This document shows, in pieces, positions 1-8,491 of a stretch of 64,000 bases of DNA. Location: positions 1-64,000 of the forward strand of contig CAZFST010000006.1 of assembly GCA_964522015.1 (NCBI GenBank), given 5' to 3'. How positions within the stretch are numbered: position 1 is the stretch's first letter; each line of letters starts with the position of its first letter. Under the pieces are notes generated by a model that was not told where the DNA came from, searched no databases, and saw nothing but the letters and a program-made list of their open reading frames with translations. The translations under genes were made by a program, and so were the position numbers. Source of the stretch: QQWI01 sp964522015. GTDB taxonomy: Bacteria > Bacillota > Clostridia > Peptostreptococcales > Acidaminobacteraceae.

Positions 1-140
1 TACTCGCAGGGTGGCTTTATGGAAGCGGGTACATTGTTTAGTTGTCATTGTTCAATTTTTAAAATTCGTTCGCCTTTATCTCTTAGCGACTTGACTATCT
101 TACCATCTCAAATAACATTATGCAAGTACTTTTCTTTTAT
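1..140 (-). promoter_or_regulatory. Probable rRNA-operon leader and promoter, reading off the left edge
   Basis: On the minus strand a -35 hexamer TTGCAT (125-120) and a -10 TAAGAT (102-97) are separated by exactly 17 nt. Downstream is AAGTCGCT, then GAGATAAAGGCG, then a run resembling the boxA-like segment (TTGAACAATGAC) typical of leaders ahead of 16S rRNA in Firmicutes. No rRNA sequence itself lies in the window, so the identity of the transcribed operon is inferred. Confidence 0.5.
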
Positions 141-183
141 TTATTAAAATAAACTTTTCTGACAAATTCCCTTCACTTGAAAA

Positions 184-286
184 TGAGTATTCCGTGCCTA
201 TCTGAGCCCGATTATTGAGCCGTGAATATTCTTATGCGGCAGAGCCGCATCCCCCTACGGGGATCAAAACTGGCACGGAATACTCA
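184..286. mobile_element. 103-bp gene-less IS derivative (MITE-like)
   Basis: It is bounded by a perfect 15-bp inverted repeat, TGAGTATTCCGTGCC (184-198) and GGCACGGAATACTCA (272-286). The latter is identical to 5647-5661 at the promoter-side end of the neighbouring minus-strand IS21-type element. Inside are the motif TGAATATTCTT and two consecutive hairpins (234-250 and 249-264) matching the layout found after istB in the two full elements. It looks like a deletion derivative of those elements that keeps only the ends. Confidence 0.55.
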
Positions 287-430
287 GGTGGGTCAATTCA
301 CAGTGTGAAAATCAGAATTAATACTGAAATCTGACCCACCTACATTTAATCAGGGGGTGGTGTAAGTAGTAATATAAAGTATACCAATTTCAGCCACATA
401 AAGTAGTCCAGTTCTCGCCACAAACTATAC
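286..430. repeat. Terminal repeats of the first IS21-type element
   Basis: An inverted repeat AGGTGGGTCA (286-295) / TGACCCACCT (332-341) is followed by 350-430, which holds spaced motifs such as GCCACAAACTATACCAC. The same motifs occur in inverse orientation at about 8275-8345. Multiple internal end repeats are characteristic of IS21-family termini, where transposase binds. The exact outer end of the element could not be fixed. Confidence 0.45.
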
Positions 431-496
431 CACCCTTATCTGTAATGATGATAAACTTTCTGTTGGAACTTAAAATACAACAGAAAGGAATGACAG

Positions 497-2041
497 ATGA
501 AGGAGTTGAAAATGTATAGCCAAATCAAGAACTTCCAAGAGAAAGGATTCTTCATTCGCAACACAGCAAAACATCTAGGTCTGAGCAGAATCACTGTTAA
601 GAAATACTTTGAAATGCAGCTTGATCAGTACAGAGACATTGCAACCACAATCAGAAAGCAAAGTTATCTGGATGAGTATGAAACAATTATACTCGACTGG
701 ATTCACGAGTACCCAGGAATGATATCTGCACAAATATTTGATTGGTTACGTGAACATTACAAGATTGACGTTTCAGAGCGTACTGTCAGTCGTTATGTAA
801 GAGATCTTAGATTAGATTACGGGCTTCCAAAGCAAGCCTATAAGCGAGATTATGAGGCTGTAGAAGAACGACCGATGGGCTATCAGATGCAGTTGGACTT
901 TGGTGTTCAGAACATGCCGCTACCAAATCGAAAAGGGCATAAAAAAGTCTACTTTGCAGCGTTTGTCTTAGCTCAATCCAGATACAAATACGGATATTTT
1001 ATTGACAGACCTTTCACTACAAGTGATTTAATAACGGCCATGAATGGCGCATTTTCCTACTTTGGTGGCGTCACCAAAGAGATCGTAGTTGATCAAGACA
1101 GCATAATCACTGTAAGTGAGAACCACGGTGACATCGTCTATACCTATGACTTTGAAAAGTACAAACAGCAGCACAGCCTTGAAATAAGAGTTTGCAGAAA
1201 GTCTGACCCTGAATCTAAGGGAATGATTGAAAACATGGTCAAGTTCGTTAAACGGAACTTTTTAGTCAACCGTAATTTTATGGAACCTGATTTGCTAAAC
1301 GAATGCTTCTATGCATGGTTAGAACGCACTGGAAATGCTAAGGTACACGGTACAACGAAAAAAGTACCGGCTCAAGTGTTTGAATTCGAACGCGAACACT
1401 TAAGACCGATACTTATTCCACAAAATATCTTCTGCATGAATAGTATAATCCGAAGTGTCCGAAAGGACAATACTGTAGTCTATAAAAGTAATCGTTATTC
1501 ACTACCCCTAGGGACCTTTAAGAAAAGTCCTGACGTGGGACTTAAGGAAGCCGATGGCAAACTCCAGATTTGGCAAGGCTTTGGCGATTACATGATCTAT
1601 GAACATCATCTTAGTAACGACAAAGGGAAACTGATTAAAGCGAAAGACCATAGTCGAAACCGCGAGGATTCTCTGGATAAGTTTGAGGAAAAAGCCATCA
1701 GCATGCTTGGCGATAAGTATAAACCATTCCTAAGCGAAGTACGAAAAAGTAAACCAAGATATTTCAGGGATCAGTTGTCCTTAATGGAAGAATTGCTTGA
1801 AGTTTATGCCCTTGAAATAGTTTTAGATGCGATTGAGTATTGTCAAAAACTTGAACTTTATAGCTTTAATGATGTGAAGAATGCTTCTAAGCTCATGACA
1901 AGTATCAAACCGAGCCTGTTGCTAGAAGTGCCAAACAAACTTAGAGTAGAGCTGATCAGCAACCCGAATGTAATGAACATCACCATTCAAAAGCGAGATA
2001 TCAGGGAATACAGTATGATTGGTGGTGATCATTATGAATAA
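497..2041 (+). CDS. istA: IS21-family transposase IstA
   Basis: A 514-aa DDE transposase of an IS21-type element; it cuts and joins DNA at the element ends with its ATPase partner IstB. The N-terminus has a helix-turn-helix (about residues 17-37, LGLSRITVKKYF) for end binding. The RNase-H-like core shows acidic residues in QLDFGVQ (about residue 135), VVDQDS and the DPESKGMIEN segment, consistent with a DDE triad. A C-terminal region rich in basic residues follows. The ATG is preceded by AGAAAGGA. The 3' end overlaps istB by a few bases, as expected for translational coupling. The protein is intact and unlike the other two IstA proteins here. Its insertion site is between the rRNA-like leader and the sigB operon. 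Confidence 0.9.
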   Translation: MKELKMYSQIKNFQEKGFFIRNTAKHLGLSRITVKKYFEMQLDQYRDIATTIRKQSYLDEYETIILDWIHEYPGMISAQIFDWLREHYKIDVSERTVSRYVRDLRLDYGLPKQAYKRDYEAVEERPMGYQMQLDFGVQNMPLPNRKGHKKVYFAAFVLAQSRYKYGYFIDRPFTTSDLITAMNGAFSYFGGVTKEIVVDQDSIITVSENHGDIVYTYDFEKYKQQHSLEIRVCRKSDPESKGMIENMVKFVKRNFLVNRNFMEPDLLNECFYAWLERTGNAKVHGTTKKVPAQVFEFEREHLRPILIPQNIFCMNSIIRSVRKDNTVVYKSNRYSLPLGTFKKSPDVGLKEADGKLQIWQGFGDYMIYEHHLSNDKGKLIKAKDHSRNREDSLDKFEEKAISMLGDKYKPFLSEVRKSKPRYFRDQLSLMEELLEVYALEIVLDAIEYCQKLELYSFNDVKNASKLMTSIKPSLLLEVPNKLRVELISNPNVMNITIQKRDIREYSMIGGDHYE

Positions 2042-2762
2042 ACTGGAACAGTCAATACAGCAACTATCTTCGGCGTTGCAACTTAAGCCCATCGATTGTC
2101 ATAAGCTCTTTACTGACGGGCTGACACCACTTCAAAGCGTCGAAATCTTCTTAAAGGAACAAGTCAGCCTGCGCGAAGCAAGAGCTAATGAGTTAAGGCT
2201 CAAGCGCTCATACCTACCAGGGCGAAAGACAATTCAGGAATTCGATTTTGGCTTTCAAAGAAGCATTACCAAAGAACAAATGCTTAGGCTTTCTGATTGT
2301 TCCTGGATTGATGACGTTTATAATATCATGTTTCTTGGACCACCAAGTGTAGGAAAGAGCCATTTGGCAACATCTCTCGCATATGAAGCACTCGACAAAG
2401 GATACTCAGTATCCTTTGTCACACTCGATGTACTGATCAAGCAGCTGAAAACGGCTGAAATTTCGTCAGCATCAAGAAAACGAATCAACTTTCACATGAA
2501 ATCACATCTGATTATAATCGACGAAGTTGGATTCTTGCCCGTTTCAAATGCTGAAGCTAACTTATTCTTCACTTTTGTAAGCGCCTTACATGAAAAAGCA
2601 TCCATAGTCATCACATCCAACAAGAGTTTTGGTGAATGGGCTAGTTTTCTAGGCGATGAGGTGATTACGACGGCGATACTTGATCGATTAGTTTTTAAGT
2701 GCGAAGTCTTCAACATGTCCGGTGATGGTTATCGAATAAAGCACAGAAAAACAATTTTATAG
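2034..2762 (+). CDS. istB: IS21-family helper ATPase IstB
   Basis: An AAA+ ATPase related to DnaC that assists IstA in target selection. The Walker A motif is GPPSVGKS and the Walker B region is LIIIDEVGF, with a downstream SNKSFGEW sensor-1-type segment. The chosen start is the ATG at 2034, which follows GGTGGTGATC and overlaps the istA stop; a TTG 15 bases upstream is also in frame but has no better ribosome site. At 242 aa the protein is full length for the family. Confidence 0.9.
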   Translation: MNKLEQSIQQLSSALQLKPIDCHKLFTDGLTPLQSVEIFLKEQVSLREARANELRLKRSYLPGRKTIQEFDFGFQRSITKEQMLRLSDCSWIDDVYNIMFLGPPSVGKSHLATSLAYEALDKGYSVSFVTLDVLIKQLKTAEISSASRKRINFHMKSHLIIIDEVGFLPVSNAEANLFFTFVSALHEKASIVITSNKSFGEWASFLGDEVITTAILDRLVFKCEVFNMSGDGYRIKHRKTIL

Positions 2763-3087
2763 CGCCACTCTCTCATCAGATGTATATTCCGACTTGATAG
2801 CTCCACTTGCACGGTGATTTAGCTCCAATGTCACGGAAAAACTGCTCCACCTCATCGGAAGATGCGCCAGTAAGGGAATAAACGGACTTCATAGCTAGGC
2901 TGTGACAGTGTATAACATACTGAAGTCTTTGATCCTTATCTAAATGCTATATCAAGAGGTTAACTGCTCATAAAGGGCAAAGGTCTCCCGTTAAAACCTG
3001 TATTCATAAAAGGCTTCTAAATGAAGTTCAAGTACAACCTTACACCCTTCTACTGGCAAAGCATCTTTCATGATAAATCGTTATAAT
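2763..3087. other. Gene-free stretch between IS elements
   Basis: 2763-2867 holds the right-end repeats of element A (CTCCACTTGCACGG, CTCCAATGTCACGG and CTCCACCTCATCGG in regular spacing). From 2868 to about 3087 I see no open frame, RNA gene or clear repeat; it may be a fragment of the original chromosomal spacer or of an older element. Confidence 0.4.
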
Positions 3088-3153
3088 TGATAACTGGCTC
3101 AGTGTCCGTTAGGGTGGTGCTAATTCTCCGTGAAGCTGGATGAATATTCTTAT

Positions 3154-3200
3154 GCGGCGGAGCCGCGGTTCCGGTGTGGCGTGAGCCACGTGTCCGGAAC
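3154..3200 (-). terminator. Two consecutive GC-rich hairpins after istB of element B
   Basis: The first hairpin has stem GCGGC/GCCGC (3154-3166). The second has outer stem GTTCCGG/CCGGAAC (3168-3200) and inner stem GTGGC/GCCAC. Element C has the same layout with different but still complementary bases. There is no strong U-run, so this may be a protection or transcription-blocking structure, not a classical terminator. Confidence 0.5.
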
Positions 3201-3225
3201 TGCAGAGCCACCGATATGCGTTTAG

Positions 3226-4002
3226 TTACTCACTTAGTCGTTTATCTAACCCATAAACCTCTCTCATTGACAAATCTTTCTTAGGATCGATGTTTTCAAT
3301 GTTAATCTTATATGAATCATGTACAATTCGATCAAGAATAGCATCAGCCAGAGGTGAATCACCACCACCAAGTTGCTCATACCAACCTTCATGGCGATAT
3401 TGAGAACAGAAGATTGTGGATGAACGTTTTCGTCGTCGATGAAGAAGCTCAAAGATGTCCTTTGCTTCATTTGGTGTTGGTTTCAAAAGTAACCATTCAT
3501 CGATTATCAGTAGAATTGGATTAGAGTATTTCATCATTACTTTCTTATAATTACCTTCACTGCGTGAATGTTCTAGGTCTAAAAGTAGATCAGGAAGACG
3601 AACATACTGAGTTTTGTAGTAATGCTTACAAGCATCCATACCAAAGGCATTTGCAAGATATGTTTTACCGCAGCCTGTCGCACCAGTAATAAAAATATTC
3701 CTGAACTCTACAATATACTCGCAAGTTGAAAGACGCTTTATTAAATCCTTGTTGATTTTTCGACCTGATGAATAGTTAATTCCGATAATACAAGCATCTG
3801 GTTGCTCAAACTCAGCATTTCTAATGAGTCGATCCAAACGATTGTTTTTTCGTCGGGTATACTCGATGTCGACCATCATGCCTATGCGATCCTCGAAGTC
3901 AAAGCCTTTCATCTTCGGATCTGACAATTGTTGAATGTAGGCATCAGCCATTGCAGTTAAACGCATTTCTATAAGTTTATCAATTGTCGGATTATTTATC
4001 AT
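3226..4002 (-). CDS. istB: IS21-family helper ATPase IstB (element B)
   Basis: A 258-aa AAA+ helper of the transposase. Walker A is GATGCGKT and Walker B is LLIIDEW. The start is the ATG at 4002 (MINNPTIDK), which follows a GGGGGT ribosome site and overlaps istA by 11 nt; the open frame extends nine codons further up, but inside istA and without a ribosome site. It closely resembles the IstB of element C and is only distantly related to that of element A. Confidence 0.9.
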   Translation of the reverse strand: MINNPTIDKLIEMRLTAMADAYIQQLSDPKMKGFDFEDRIGMMVDIEYTRRKNNRLDRLIRNAEFEQPDACIIGINYSSGRKINKDLIKRLSTCEYIVEFRNIFITGATGCGKTYLANAFGMDACKHYYKTQYVRLPDLLLDLEHSRSEGNYKKVMMKYSNPILLIIDEWLLLKPTPNEAKDIFELLHRRRKRSSTIFCSQYRHEGWYEQLGGGDSPLADAILDRIVHDSYKINIENIDPKKDLSMREVYGLDKRLSE

Positions 4003-5545
4003 TGCTTTTACCCCCATAGTAGTTGGCACCGCGTGTCACACCATAATGGTTCTTCGTGGGCTGTTCTGTGGGTGGAGTAGGGTTCTCTTTTGTCCCTGCC
4101 GTTAGAATATTTTTTATACTCTTATAACTTGGATTTGCTGTGTAGCTCAAAGCTTTCTCACAGGCTGATTCAAGACGTGATTCCGAATGCCTTTCAGCTA
4201 ACTTGAGTAATCCCATGCAACTCTTATAGCTTTGTTGTTCCACGCGACAGGAGGATAGGATGGCAATGATCGCTTTATGTGTATTAGGTCCAATTTTTTC
4301 AGCCCAATGTTTAAAACGATCTCCGTTCCATTCCAGATACTTCTGATGGTCTGGTGGCATATGCTCTAATATTGTGCTGTACTGTCCCTTGCGACCATAA
4401 AGGCGTTTATGGGTCGCAATACGATTATGATTGTAAAAGACTTCTAGAATCCTATCAGTGACTCTTACATCGACTTTACGTTTAATATATTCATATGGCA
4501 CAGAATATAGCATTCCTTCAAGCGATATGTGATAATTAAACTGAACGGTGGCTTGTTTCCAGTCTGCCAGTTCGTAAGGGGTAGCTGGCAGAGGGCTTAG
4601 GAAAGGCAACTCTTCGTGATGGAAGAGACTCCAACGGCTACCTTCTTTCTTTTGAAAAGTCTTTGAATTAAACACCTCGAGCTTTTCGTGTATTGCAGCA
4701 TTCAATTCTCCCAAAGAAAAGAATTGTTCATTTCTAAGTGAAGCTGTTATCCATGTAGAGATATTCCCAACGGTACCTTCAACATTTGCTTTGTCTTTAG
4801 GTTTTCTAACCCTAGCCGGTATGATAGCGGTGCCATAGTGCTCAGCCATTTCATGATAGGTTGCATTGAGTTTTGGCGTGAACCAATCTTTAGTGTGGAT
4901 TACGGCCGTCTTACAATTATCAGGTACCAATATTTTAGCAACGCCACCAAAGTATTTGTACATGTGAACATGAGCTGTAATCCAGGCTCGTTGTTTTTCA
5001 TTGATAAAAGCCTCCACGTAAGCGTACTGGCTATAGGTCAAAACACCTACAAATAGGTAGGCTTCTGTTATAACGCCAGTATCAGGATCAATAATCTTGG
5101 CTGGGTCACCAGCCCAATCTACCTCAACCTGTTCACCTGGTTTACGGTTGATGTGCATGGTGGCACGACGCTTTTGTTGATCTAACTGTAGATACTGACA
5201 AAACTGTGAGTACATGAGTGGTTCTTCATCATTAAGCCTACATTCTTCCATGTACTCGGCCCAAAGCAACTTTTTACTGACACCGTTTTTCAATAGCTCG
5301 TTACGAATGTAGTCGTAGTTCGGTGTTCGCTTCAAAAGTGTTTCAGTTTGTTTCGGAAAAAGAAATGCTTGCCATTCTGAATTGGTTTTACTGTTTTGCG
5401 TAATCCCACTGACACCTAGTTCAGTAGCCCTTTTTATAACTTTGGAGACGGTGTTTCGTGAGCAAGCGCAACTAAGAGCAATATTTCGCTCACTGACCCC
5501 TAGACCTTTAAGCCTAAGGATTTCATGATAATTGGTCATCGACAT
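3992..5545 (-). CDS. istA: IS21-family transposase IstA (element B)
   Basis: A 517-aa DDE transposase. An N-terminal helix-turn-helix (LGVSERNIALSCACSRNTVSKV) is followed by the integrase core with VEVDWAGD, VPDNCKTAV and a KANVEGTVG segment supplying the presumed D-D-E residues. An AGGAGG site lies seven bases before the ATG. It is highly similar along its length to the IstA of element C, so these two elements are recent relatives. The reading frame is intact. Confidence 0.9.
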   Translation of the reverse strand: MSMTNYHEILRLKGLGVSERNIALSCACSRNTVSKVIKRATELGVSGITQNSKTNSEWQAFLFPKQTETLLKRTPNYDYIRNELLKNGVSKKLLWAEYMEECRLNDEEPLMYSQFCQYLQLDQQKRRATMHINRKPGEQVEVDWAGDPAKIIDPDTGVITEAYLFVGVLTYSQYAYVEAFINEKQRAWITAHVHMYKYFGGVAKILVPDNCKTAVIHTKDWFTPKLNATYHEMAEHYGTAIIPARVRKPKDKANVEGTVGNISTWITASLRNEQFFSLGELNAAIHEKLEVFNSKTFQKKEGSRWSLFHHEELPFLSPLPATPYELADWKQATVQFNYHISLEGMLYSVPYEYIKRKVDVRVTDRILEVFYNHNRIATHKRLYGRKGQYSTILEHMPPDHQKYLEWNGDRFKHWAEKIGPNTHKAIIAILSSCRVEQQSYKSCMGLLKLAERHSESRLESACEKALSYTANPSYKSIKNILTAGTKENPTPPTEQPTKNHYGVTRGANYYGGKSNDK

Positions 5546-5714
5546 TGGATGACCTCCTTTACTAGTATTTACACCACTTGGATGTATACTTACATTATAA
5601 AGGAAATTATGACTGGCTCACTCACATCGGACAGGTGGCTCAAACAGGCACGGAATACTCACTGGAGCCAAATGTCCGTGCAGGCGGAGCATTAGCTCCG
5701 TGAATATTCTTCTT

Positions 5715-5759
5715 GACCGGTACCGGTCGTCCGGTGCGGTGAATACCGCTTGTCCGGAC
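5715..5759 (-). terminator. Two consecutive GC-rich hairpins after istB of element C
   Basis: A 14-bp palindrome GACCGGTACCGGTC (5715-5728) is followed by a hairpin with outer stem GTCCGG/CCGGAC and inner stem GCGGT/ACCGC (5729-5759). The stems differ in sequence from those of element B but keep pairing. Confidence 0.5.
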
Positions 5760-5776
5760 ATACGATACCGTAAAAA

Positions 5777-6553
5777 TTATTCGCTTAAGTGTTTTTCTAA
5801 TCCATAAACTTCTCGCATAGACAAGTCTTTTGATGGATCAATGCTCTCAATGTTGATTCTATATGAATCATGTACGATTCGGTCTAGTATGGCATCAGCC
5901 AAAGGTGAATCATCACCACCTAGTTGCTCATACCAACCTTCATGACGAAATTGAGAACAGAAGATTGTTGAGGACCGCTTTCTTCGATGATGCAATAGTT
6001 CAAAGATGTCTTTTGCTTCATTTGGATTAGGTTTTAAGAGAAGCCACTCATCAATAATCAGTAAAACTGGATTAGAGTATTTCGCCATGACTTTCTTGTA
6101 ATTGCCTTCACTTCTTGCATGTTCTAGATCTAAAAGTAAGTCTGGAAGCCGAATATACCGAGTTTTATAGTAATGCTTACAAGCCTCCATCCCAAAGGCG
6201 TTAGCTAGGTATGTTTTGCCACAGCCCGTTGCACCAGTTATAAATATGTTACGGAACTCCGCTATATATTCACAAGCAGAAAGTCGTTTTATCAAATCCT
6301 TATTGATCTTTCTGCCGGAAGAATAGTTGATTCCAATAATGCTGGCATCAGGTTGCTCAAACTCAGCATTTTTAATAATTCGGTGCAGGCGATTGTTTTT
6401 TCTTCTGGTATACTCGATATCGACCATCATGCCGATGCGGTCTTCGAATTCAACGTCTTTCATCTTTGGGTCAGCAAGTTGCTGAAGAAAGGCCTCAGCC
6501 ATTGCAGTTAAACGCATATCTATCAGTTTATCGATTGTTGGATTATTTATCAT
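5777..6553 (-). CDS. istB: IS21-family helper ATPase IstB (element C)
   Basis: A 258-aa AAA+ ATPase with GATGCGKT (Walker A) and LLIIDEW (Walker B). It starts at the ATG at 6553, preceded by GGAGGAAAATACA, which overlaps the end of istA. Its sequence follows that of element B's IstB with scattered substitutions, so both are probably functional. Confidence 0.9.
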   Translation of the reverse strand: MINNPTIDKLIDMRLTAMAEAFLQQLADPKMKDVEFEDRIGMMVDIEYTRRKNNRLHRIIKNAEFEQPDASIIGINYSSGRKINKDLIKRLSACEYIAEFRNIFITGATGCGKTYLANAFGMEACKHYYKTRYIRLPDLLLDLEHARSEGNYKKVMAKYSNPVLLIIDEWLLLKPNPNEAKDIFELLHHRRKRSSTIFCSQFRHEGWYEQLGGDDSPLADAILDRIVHDSYRINIESIDPSKDLSMREVYGLEKHLSE

Positions 6554-8093
6554 TGTATTTTCCTCCATAGTAGTTTGCACCGCGTGTTACGCTATAATTG
6601 TTCTTCGAGGGCTTCTCAGTTTCAGGCTTTGAGACTTCCTTAATCCCGGTCACAAGAATATTTTTTATACTTTTGTAACTTGGGCTGGCTGTATAGCTCA
6701 AAGCTTTTCCACAAGCTGATTCAAGGCGTGATTCCGAATGTTTTTCAGCTAGCTTGAGTAATCCCATGCAACTCTTATAGGTTTGTTGTTCCACGCGACT
6801 GGAGGATAAGATGGCAATAATCGCTTTATGTGTATTAGGTCCAATTCTTTCAGCCCAATGTTTAAAACGATCTCCATTCCATTCAAGATACTTCTGATGG
6901 TCCGGTGGCATATGCTCTAATATTGTGCTGTATTGGCCCTTGCGGCCATAAAGGCGTTTATGGGTTGCAATACGATTGTGATTGAAAAACACTTCTAGCA
7001 CCCTATCAGTGATTCTTACATCAACTTTACGCTTGATATATTCATATGGAACGGAATATAGCATTCCTTCAAGCGATATGTGATAATTAAACTGAACGGT
7101 AGCTTGTTTCCAGTCTGCCAGTTCGTAAGAGGTAGCTGGCAGAGGGCTCAGGAAAGGCAACTCTTCGTGATGGAAGAGACTCCAACGGCTACCTTCTTTT
7201 TTTTGAAAAGTCTTTTGGTTAAAGATTTCGAGTTTGTCTCGAATTGCAGAATTAAGCTCTTCTAAAGAGAAGAATTGCTCATTTCTAAGTGCGGCTGTTA
7301 TCCAAGTGGAAATATTACCGACGGTACCTTCAACACTTGCCTTGTCTTTAGGCTTTCTAACTCTGGCTGGGATAATGGCAGTACCATAATGCTCGGCCAT
7401 TTCATGATAGGTTGTATTAAGTTTTGGTGTATACCAATCTTTTGTGTGCACCACAGCTGTTTTGCAGTTATCTGGGACAAGAATTCGAGCAATACCTCCG
7501 AAATAGTTGTACATATGAATATGGGCCGTTATCCAAGCGCGTTGTTTTTCATTGATAAAAGCTTCTACGTAGGCGTACTGGCTATAGGTCATAACACCTA
7601 CAAAGAGGAATGCTTCCGTAACTACACCAGTATCAGGATCGATAATCTTAGCTGGATCACCAGCCCAATCTACCTCAACCTGCTCACCAGGTTTTCTGCT
7701 AATATGCATTGTGGCTCGACGCTTTTGTTCATCTAACTGGATGTACCGACAGAACTGTGAGTACATGAGAGCCCCTTCGCTATTGAGCCTACATTCTTCC
7801 ATGTATTCAGCCCATAGCAACTTTTTACTGACACCATTTTTTAATAGTTCGTTACGAATGTAATCAAAATTTGGAAGTCGCTTTTCAGAGTTGTCTTTAC
7901 TAGCGGTTGGAAATAATAATTCAGCTAGTACGGATTCAGTTTGCTGATCATTAAGTGGCCATGATAAATTCAATACTGTAGCCTGTTTTAGTACACGATT
8001 AACTGTTGTTTTCGAAACACTGCAACTCAAAGCAATGTTTCTCTGGCTTAATTTTAGCGAGTGAAGCCTTAATATTTCTCGATACTTGGTCAT
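6543..8093 (-). CDS. istA: IS21-family transposase IstA (element C)
   Basis: A 516-aa DDE transposase with the same motifs as element B: VEVDWAGD, VPDNCKTAV and KASVEGTVG. The first ~70 residues differ most between the two copies, including the helix-turn-helix and the following linker, as expected if end recognition has diverged along with the end sequences. The start is the ATG at 8093 behind AGGAGG; the frame is open 12 codons further upstream without a ribosome site. Confidence 0.9.
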   Translation of the reverse strand: MTKYREILRLHSLKLSQRNIALSCSVSKTTVNRVLKQATVLNLSWPLNDQQTESVLAELLFPTASKDNSEKRLPNFDYIRNELLKNGVSKKLLWAEYMEECRLNSEGALMYSQFCRYIQLDEQKRRATMHISRKPGEQVEVDWAGDPAKIIDPDTGVVTEAFLFVGVMTYSQYAYVEAFINEKQRAWITAHIHMYNYFGGIARILVPDNCKTAVVHTKDWYTPKLNTTYHEMAEHYGTAIIPARVRKPKDKASVEGTVGNISTWITAALRNEQFFSLEELNSAIRDKLEIFNQKTFQKKEGSRWSLFHHEELPFLSPLPATSYELADWKQATVQFNYHISLEGMLYSVPYEYIKRKVDVRITDRVLEVFFNHNRIATHKRLYGRKGQYSTILEHMPPDHQKYLEWNGDRFKHWAERIGPNTHKAIIAILSSSRVEQQTYKSCMGLLKLAEKHSESRLESACGKALSYTASPSYKSIKNILVTGIKEVSKPETEKPSKNNYSVTRGANYYGGKYNDK

Positions 8094-8244
8094 TTTATGA
8101 CCTCCTAAAATAAAATTTGCATTTTTCAATGCATAATTTCATTATAGGATAGCGGTACTCCCAATTGGAACGGCGGTATCAGTTTATCGGAATGATGGTA
8201 TCCTGACATCGGACAGGTGGTACAGTCTAGCCCGGAATACTCAA

Positions 8245-8393
8245 GCTCCGAAATATACATCAGATAAAGAAAGTAAAAAAAGTGGTATAGTTTGTGGCGG
8301 AAAATGGACTATTTTACTTGACTGCTTACAGGTGGGTCAGGTTTAAATGAAAAAGTGGGTCATCAATTTTACTTGACAATCAACAACACCTAA
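8245..8393. repeat. End fragments of an element-A-type IS
   Basis: On the minus strand 8275-8345 carries GCCACAAACTATACCAC and CTGACCCACCT, matching the left end of element A (331-425). 8250-8268 resembles the sequence just after istB of element A (GATGTATATTCCGA). Both ends present with no coding DNA between them suggests an internally deleted copy. Confidence 0.4.
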
Positions 8394-8426
8394 ACAAAAA
8401 AAGAACGTCATAAATATGACGAACCT
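8394..8426 (-). terminator. Terminator of the rsbV-rsbW-sigB operon
   Basis: Read on the minus strand, GTTCGTCAT, a three- to four-base loop, and ATGACG form a hairpin followed by a run of seven U. It lies about 65 nt beyond the sigB stop. Confidence 0.65.
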
Positions 8427-8491
8427 TAATGTTGAAACTTTAAAATTCTTGATTCTTTTCAAATGAATTTATTAACTGATTAATTATAACA

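Larger units (their letters stand above)
350..2867 (+). mobile_element. IS21-family element A (approximate extent)
   Basis: An istA-istB pair flanked on the left by repeated GCCACA-type motifs. On the right (2796-2867) are three spaced copies of a GCTCCA(N)CACGG-like motif. Both coding frames are intact. It is clearly different from the two minus-strand istAB elements that follow. The ends are estimated; no target-site duplication was identified. Confidence 0.5.
3088..5661 (-). mobile_element. IS21-family element B (approximate extent)
   Basis: A complete istAB pair on the minus strand. The promoter-side end is GGCACGGAATACTCA (5647-5661), preceded inside by ACATCGGACAGGTGG. The other end contains GGCTCAGTGTCCGTT and two GC-rich hairpins. 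It abuts a second, closely related copy (element C) in the same orientation. The limits are judged from shared end motifs, not from a proven target duplication. Confidence 0.5.
5662..8243 (-). mobile_element. IS21-family element C (approximate extent)
   Basis: The second minus-strand istAB copy, directly next to element B. The promoter-side end is AGCCCGGAATACTCA (8229-8243), preceded by ACATCGGACAGGTGG, as in element B. The distal end carries TGTCCGTGC and TCCGTGAATATTCTT like element B, and a matching hairpin pair. Tandem IS21 copies are known reactive configurations in the family. Confidence 0.5.
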
